Source of the DNA: Lentzea alba
GTDB lineage: Bacteria; Actinomycetota; Actinomycetes; Mycobacteriales; Pseudonocardiaceae
Reading direction: 5' to 3'
NCBI RefSeq assembly: GCF_011067745.1
Contig: NZ_JAAMPJ010000003.1
Location: 434,001 to 498,000 of the forward strand
Length of the DNA: 64,000 nucleotides
The notes under the pieces are model-generated. The model saw only the letters and a program-made list of their open reading frames with translations. It searched no databases and was not told where the DNA came from. Positions 60,106 to 64,000 of the stretch are shown in pieces (position 1 is the first letter of the stretch; the number at the start of each line of letters is the position of its first letter). The position numbers were made by a program, and so were the translations under genes.

Positions 60106-60672
60106 ATGACAGCACGTGTTGTTGGTTCCCTCTTCATCACCGCAACGGCCGCAGGAGTGGTCAGCGCCGCCACCCAAGGCACCACCCGTGGGCTGTGCGT
60201 GTTCCTCATGGCGTTAGCCATCGCGTTCATCGCACCGACGTTGTTCCCCGTCCTCAAACAACACGGCGAGGGCGCAGCGATGGGGTACGTCGTCGCCAGG
60301 ACACTCGAGGTCGTGTTCCTGATGACGGCCATCGCCCCGATCGCGCACGTCCGAACGGACGAGCTCTGGGGCCACGCCAGCGCGGTCTACTTCTGCGTGA
60401 GCGTCGTGCTGCTGAACTCGCTGCTGTTCCGCTCACGGCTGGTACCGCGCTGGATCTCCGTGTGGGCCCTCATCGCCGTGGTGCCGTACGCAATCGGTGC
60501 CGTACTCGTACTCCTGAACGCAACAGAGCAGACGCAAGTAGGCGCGCTCTTCGTGCCGTTGGCGATCAACGAGATGGTGCTCGCCGTCTGGCTGCTCGCC
60601 AAAGGCTTCTCAGCCACGCCTAACGCGCACATGGGTGAGCAACGCGAGTCCAGTCGGCTCGCGACCGACTGA
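60106..60672 (+). CDS. DUF4386-type membrane protein
   Basis: 188 residues with about five to six hydrophobic helices (LFITATAAGVVSAA, VFLMALAIAFIAPTLFPVL, VVFLMTAIAPIAHV, AVYFCVSVVLLNSLLF, WALIAVVPYAIGAVLVLL, INEMVLAVWLLAKGF). The motif LVPRWISVWALIAV and INEMVLAVWLLAKGF are DUF4386 hallmarks. It is shorter than the usual ~220-240 residues. It is divergent from the AfsR-like gene by 49 bases. Its 3' end overlaps the convergent methyltransferase gene by 63 bases, so the tail residues may not be constrained. Confidence 0.82.
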   Translation: MTARVVGSLFITATAAGVVSAATQGTTRGLCVFLMALAIAFIAPTLFPVLKQHGEGAAMGYVVARTLEVVFLMTAIAPIAHVRTDELWGHASAVYFCVSVVLLNSLLFRSRLVPRWISVWALIAVVPYAIGAVLVLLNATEQTQVGALFVPLAINEMVLAVWLLAKGFSATPNAHMGEQRESSRLATD

Positions 60673-61566
60673 CACGTCACATCCCGGCAGCAACGCCCGG
60701 ACGGCCGCCTCGTCGCGCTCGATCAGCTGCCACTCCATCAGGTACTCCAACGGCCACCGGAACGGGTTGTCCACCGCGGTGTTGGAGAAGTAGAAGGTGC
60801 CGCCCGGCCGCAGCAGCCGCGTCAGCACGGCCTCGGTCAGCCGCACGGCCGCGCGGTCGTTGAGGTAGTCGTACAGGCCGTTGACGAGCACTAGATCGAA
60901 CGGCGCGAGCTCGGCCAGCGGGTTCAGCGCGCGGAAGATGTTGCCGGGCACCACCGAGGTGAAGTCGTTGAGCAGCCCGAGCCGCTTCTGGGCCAGCGCG
61001 AGGGCGTCCGGGTCGACGTCGCTGAGCACGAACCGGTCACCCGGCCGGACGATGCCCGGCGGGATGGACCGCAGGTCGGGCGCGGCACCGGAGGCGATCA
61101 GCAGGATCGACCGCGGGGCGTTGCGCGGCGCGGTCAGCGTGTCGCCGATCAGCCGGGCCTGGTGCATCACCCGGTTGCGCTGCTGCTGGCTGAACGGCGA
61201 ACCCTGCAGGTTGGCCTCGACGTGCCAGCCGAGGGTGCCCGGCGTGACGTTGTTGGCCTGGGCCATCACGTGCTCGACGAACCGGAAGTCGGTCGGATAG
61301 CCGCGGGTCCACTCCTCCTCGCTGCGCATGAACGGCGTGCGCGCGCACGCGGACCGTGCGGGCTGAACGATCGCGGCGATGTCCTCGTCCGGCACGCCCG
61401 CGAGCACGCTGGCGCCGATCTGCGCACCGAGCGTGCGGAAACGGCCTCCGACCAGCATGTGCGTGGCGGGATCGGTGAGGTTGAACTCCTTCTCACTGCG
61501 CAGGAAGCCGTCGACGGCATCGCTGAGCCGGTACAGGGCGTCAGTGCTGTGCGGGAGCACGGTCAT
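60610..61566 (-). CDS. SAM-dependent methyltransferase-like protein
   Basis: 318 residues. N-terminal helical cap, then SILLIASGAAPDLRSIPPGI and an acidic motif DRFVLSDVDPDALALAQKRL, and LAPFDLVLVNGLYDYLNDRA, LLRPGGTFYFSNTAVDNPFR. This is a class I methyltransferase core in which the usual GxGxG reads SGAAP. Substrate unknown. The C-terminus is encoded in DNA that also codes, antisense, for the end of the DUF4386 gene. Confidence 0.75.
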   Translation of the reverse strand: MTVLPHSTDALYRLSDAVDGFLRSEKEFNLTDPATHMLVGGRFRTLGAQIGASVLAGVPDEDIAAIVQPARSACARTPFMRSEEEWTRGYPTDFRFVEHVMAQANNVTPGTLGWHVEANLQGSPFSQQQRNRVMHQARLIGDTLTAPRNAPRSILLIASGAAPDLRSIPPGIVRPGDRFVLSDVDPDALALAQKRLGLLNDFTSVVPGNIFRALNPLAELAPFDLVLVNGLYDYLNDRAAVRLTEAVLTRLLRPGGTFYFSNTAVDNPFRWPLEYLMEWQLIERDEAAVRALLPGCDVSVGREPTGLALLTHVRVRRG

Positions 61567-61739
61567 CGAACACTCTTCCTCGCTGCGGCAACGGTTCCAG
61601 AGCCTGTCAGCCGGGGCGGCCGACCGACAGAGGCTTTCGGGTAATACGGGGCCAACCCTGTCCGCAGTTCACGGGATGCCCTCGTAGTTCCGAAAGACGA
61701 GAACGCGAACCCTGGAAGCCACTCGAAGGGAGAACCGAG

Positions 61740-62270
61740 ATGGAGTGGCTCAACGAGCTCGCGTCGTGGGCGTGGGCGAGGCACCACAACGAGCTCAGCT
61801 GGTACATCCGGCCGCTGTTCCTGCTGCCGTTCGCGTACTTCAGCTACAAACGCAGTGGTTGGGGCATCGCGCTCACCCTCGTCGCGCTGGCGACGAGCAT
61901 GGCGTGGTTTCCGGCGCCGGAGCACCCGACGGCGGGCGCGATCGAGATGCTCGCCTCGGAACGTGAGTACCTGCTGGGGGAGTGGACGCTCGCGAAGATC
62001 GCAATGTCCCTGCTCGTCCCGCTGATGCTCGGCGGTCTGGCCGCGGCGTTGTGGCGGCGTTCGCTGTTCTGGGCGCTGGTCGCGATCAACGGCGGCGGCC
62101 TGTCCAAGATCGCGTGGACGTTCGTGGTGAGCGACACCGCGGGCGCGGTGCAGCACCTCTATCCCGCGGCGACAGGACTTGTCGTGGTGAACGCGGTCGT
62201 CTTGTTCGTGTGGCGGCGCAGGCACACTGCGCACGTGGTTCCATCGGCACATGCGGGTAGCTCTGGCTGA
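61740..62270 (+). CDS. Membrane protein of unknown family
   Basis: 176 residues with about five hydrophobic segments ([80 protein letters not shown]) and a W-rich N-terminus. Not recognised. The C-terminal ~7 codons overlap the response-regulator start, so it may be cotranscribed with the two-component system. Confidence 0.7.
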   Translation: MEWLNELASWAWARHHNELSWYIRPLFLLPFAYFSYKRSGWGIALTLVALATSMAWFPAPEHPTAGAIEMLASEREYLLGEWTLAKIAMSLLVPLMLGGLAAALWRRSLFWALVAINGGGLSKIAWTFVVSDTAGAVQHLYPAATGLVVVNAVVLFVWRRRHTAHVVPSAHAGSSG

Positions 62271-62895
62271 TGACGCGGCGCTGTTCCGCGAAGGCGTGGC
62301 GCGGCTGCTCACCGACGCGGGGTTCGAGGTGGTGGCGAAGGCGGGCGACGCGGCCGAACTGCTCGCGACGGTCCACGCCGACCCGCCGGACGTCGTGGTC
62401 GTCGACATCCGGATGCCGCCGGGCTTCACCACCGAAGGCCTCGACGCCGCACAGGAGATCCGCAGGATCCATCCGCACGTGGGAGTGCTCGTGTTGTCCG
62501 CGCACGTCGAACCGCACTACGCGCTCAAGCTGCTCGACGACGACGCCCGCGGCGCCGGTTACCTGCTCAAGGACCGGGTGGCGGACGCCGCCGAGCTGTC
62601 GGACGCGGTCCGGCGGGTGGCGGCGGGCGGGCTGGTGATCGACCCCGGCGTGGTGGCGACGCTGGTGGGCAGGCGGCGGGTCGACGATCCGCTGGAGTCG
62701 TTGTCACAACGCGAACGCGAGGTGCTCGCCGTGATGGCCGAGGGACGCTCCAACCAGGCGATCTGCGAGCGGTTGTTCCTGAGCCCCAAGACGGTCGAGG
62801 CGTACGTGCGGTCGGTGTTCACGAAGCTCGGGCTGCAGCAGGGTCCCGACGACAACCGGCGGGTGCTGGCCGTGCTCGCCTACCTGCGCCGATGA
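62251..62895 (+). CDS. NarL/LuxR-family response regulator
   Basis: 214 residues. Receiver domain with acidic pair near residues 7-8, phosphoacceptor D52 ([10 protein letters not shown]) and K in GYLLKDR. C-terminal Lux[42 protein letters not shown]. It pairs with the histidine kinase whose gene overlaps its stop (ATGA). Confidence 0.94.
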   Translation: MRVALADDAALFREGVARLLTDAGFEVVAKAGDAAELLATVHADPPDVVVVDIRMPPGFTTEGLDAAQEIRRIHPHVGVLVLSAHVEPHYALKLLDDDARGAGYLLKDRVADAAELSDAVRRVAAGGLVIDPGVVATLVGRRRVDDPLESLSQREREVLAVMAEGRSNQAICERLFLSPKTVEAYVRSVFTKLGLQQGPDDNRRVLAVLAYLRR

Positions 62896-64000
62896 GAATC
62901 CTCTGGCTGGGCACCGGGTTCCTCGCGCTGGCCGCGCTGGTGTGGGGCGGCTACGAGGTCTCGGTGCCGGCCGTGGTGCTGAACCTCGCGGTGGGGCTCG
63001 CGTTCATCGGCGCCGGGATCGAGGCCGCGGACCGGCGCCCCGACAGCTTCGCGGGACAGCTGATGATCGCGGTCGGGCTCGCGTGGTTCGTCCGGTTGAC
63101 CGGGGCGATCGAGAACGACGTGGCGTTCGCTGTCGGGGTCGCCACGAAGACGCTCTACCTCGCGGTGCTCGGACATCTCCTGGTCACCTATCCGAGCGGG
63201 CGGATCGTCAGCCGTTGGCAGCGCGTGGTGGTGGGTGTCGCCTACTTGCTCACCGTGCTGCCCAACGTCGGGTGGTTGCTGCTGACGGAGGTCGAGAGGC
63301 CGCAGAACACCGTGGTGATCCGCGAGGTCCCGTCCCCGGACGTGCCGACCATCGCGGTCGTCGTGATGATCAGCGGGATAGTGCTGCTCAGCGCCTTGCT
63401 GGCGCGGATGGTCACGCGCTGGCTGCGTTCGGGGAGCGTGGCCAGGCGCGATCTCGGTCCGGTCGTGTGGGGTGGCGCGGCGATCGTGCTGACCGTGGTC
63501 GTCACGTACGTGGCGGCGTTGCTCGGGTTGCCGTCGGCCGTGCAGGTGGCGTTGCAGTGGTCGACCGAGGTGGTGCTGGTCGGATGGCCGCTGGCGTTGC
63601 TCTACGGGCTCGTGCGGGCGCGGCTCGACCGGTCGGCGGTGGGGGAGCTCGCGGTCTCGCTGGGCGCCGGGCTGCCGGACGACCTGCGCTCCGTGCTGGC
63701 GCGCACGCTGCACGACCCGTCGCTGGAGATCGTCTACGGCGAGGTCGCGCCGAGTTCCCGTGGCGTGACCTACCTGGAGGCGGGTGGGACGCGGCTGGCG
63801 GCGCTCGTGCACGATCCCGCGCTGGATCCCGTGTTCGTGCGGGCGGTCGCGGCGAGTGCGGCGCTGGCCGTGCAGAACGAGTTGCGGGCCCAGCGCATCG
63901 TGGAGGCCGCCGACGAGGCACGTCGTCAGGTCGAACGCGACCTCCACGACGGCGCGCAGCAGCGGCTGGTCTCGGTGCTGCTGACGTTGCGGCTGGCCGA
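62892..64000 (+). CDS. Membrane sensor histidine kinase (HisKA_3), 3'-truncated by window end
   Basis: 369 codons visible. An N-terminal membrane domain has about seven helices ([18 protein letters not shown] to [15 protein letters not shown]), followed by a cytoplasmic region. The HisKA_3 motif [17 protein letters not shown] places the phosphoacceptor at H352. The ATP-binding domain is beyond the window. It is the cognate kinase of the response regulator just upstream, and the signal is unknown. Confidence 0.9.
   Translation, partial: MRILWLGTGFLALAALVWGGYEVSVPAVVLNLAVGLAFIGAGIEAADRRPDSFAGQLMIAVGLAWFVRLTGAIENDVAFAVGVATKTLYLAVLGHLLVTYPSGRIVSRWQRVVVGVAYLLTVLPNVGWLLLTEVERPQNTVVIREVPSPDVPTIAVVVMISGIVLLSALLARMVTRWLRSGSVARRDLGPVVWGGAAIVLTVVVTYVAALLGLPSAVQVALQWSTEVVLVGWPLALLYGLVRARLDRSAVGELAVSLGAGLPDDLRSVLARTLHDPSLEIVYGEVAPSSRGVTYLEAGGTRLAALVHDPALDPVFVRAVAASAALAVQNELRAQRIVEAADEARRQVERDLHDGAQQRLVSVLLTLRLA

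Noticed and set aside
43033..61566. Whether the LAL and AfsR-like regulators plus a methyltransferase mark a natural-product cluster.
   Set aside because: No PKS, NRPS, terpene, RiPP or tailoring set is present; intervening genes look like general metabolism.
1..64000. Search for tRNA, rRNA, riboswitches, insertion sequences and prophage genes.
   Set aside because: No tRNA cloverleaf, rRNA conserved segment, transposase motif or phage structural gene was recognised by eye; a covariance-model search would be needed to exclude small RNAs.

Overview
The window looks like a chromosomal segment of a high-GC Gram-positive actinomycete, most plausibly of the Pseudonocardiales (a Lentzea, Saccharothrix or Actinosynnema type of organism). 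This is an inference from several features: strong G/C third-position bias, many GTG starts and ATGA/GTGA gene overlaps, and a dense set of one- and two-domain regulators (AfsR/SARP-like, LAL-type LuxR, ECF sigma factors, TetR, MarR, HxlR, IclR, LacI, CdaR). DinB/DUF664 proteins and secreted hydrolases typical of soil actinomycetes point the same way. No rRNA, tRNA, CRISPR array, transposase or phage gene was seen. Nearly every base is coding and no gene-free gap exceeds 300 bases.

Left part (1-11.5 kb). An interrupted SAM methyltransferase and a DinB protein are followed by a four-gene amino-acid ABC uptake operon ending in a DadA-like FAD oxidoreductase, divergent from a CdaR-type regulator. 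Then come an adenosine-deaminase-family enzyme, an isochorismatase-like hydrolase, a secreted SGNH esterase, an AraC regulator, a STAS protein and a secreted alpha/beta hydrolase.

11.5-23.7 kb. A LacI repressor faces a six-gene run: a YtfQ/YtfR/YtfT/YjfF-like sugar importer, a secreted family-2 glycoside hydrolase with two AbfB-like modules, and a secreted S1 protease. The run is closed by a clear hairpin. The AbfB modules and the YtfQ-like importer together suggest furanose (arabinofuranose or galactofuranose) scavenging. A FAD oxidoreductase, a Tat-type secreted polysaccharide-lyase-like protein and two small genes follow.

23.7-34 kb. A RidA/HxlR pair abuts a large NACHT-type STAND NTPase of visibly lower GC, a candidate conflict or defence gene. 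Beyond it are an NmrA-like oxidoreductase with a perfect palindromic operator, a DUF4328-MarR pair, and an ECF42 regulon: YCII/DGPF protein, ECF42 sigma factor, AhpD-like protein and a separate VOC protein. The two transcription units of this regulon carry near-identical promoters.

34-43 kb. catC-pcaF-pcaI-pcaJ encode the lower beta-ketoadipate pathway and face an IclR regulator across a three-half-site operator with a 10-bp period. An NDH-2-like dehydrogenase, a DUF664 protein, a GNAT acetyltransferase, an ECF41 sigma factor with its NAD-binding partner, and a HAF-repeat exported protein follow.

43-64 kb. A LAL regulator faces a VOC / disulfide-reductase-like / VOC / leucine-rich-repeat gene run. 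Next are a quinone-oxidoreductase-like MDR, a type-B carboxylesterase and a TPR protein, followed by a very long perfect hairpin. Then come an EphD-like hydrolase-SDR fusion with a ferredoxin-reductase-like protein and a PF10118 protein under a TetR repressor with a 39-bp dyad, an AfsR-like regulator, a DUF4386 membrane protein, a methyltransferase, and a two-component system cut by the window end.
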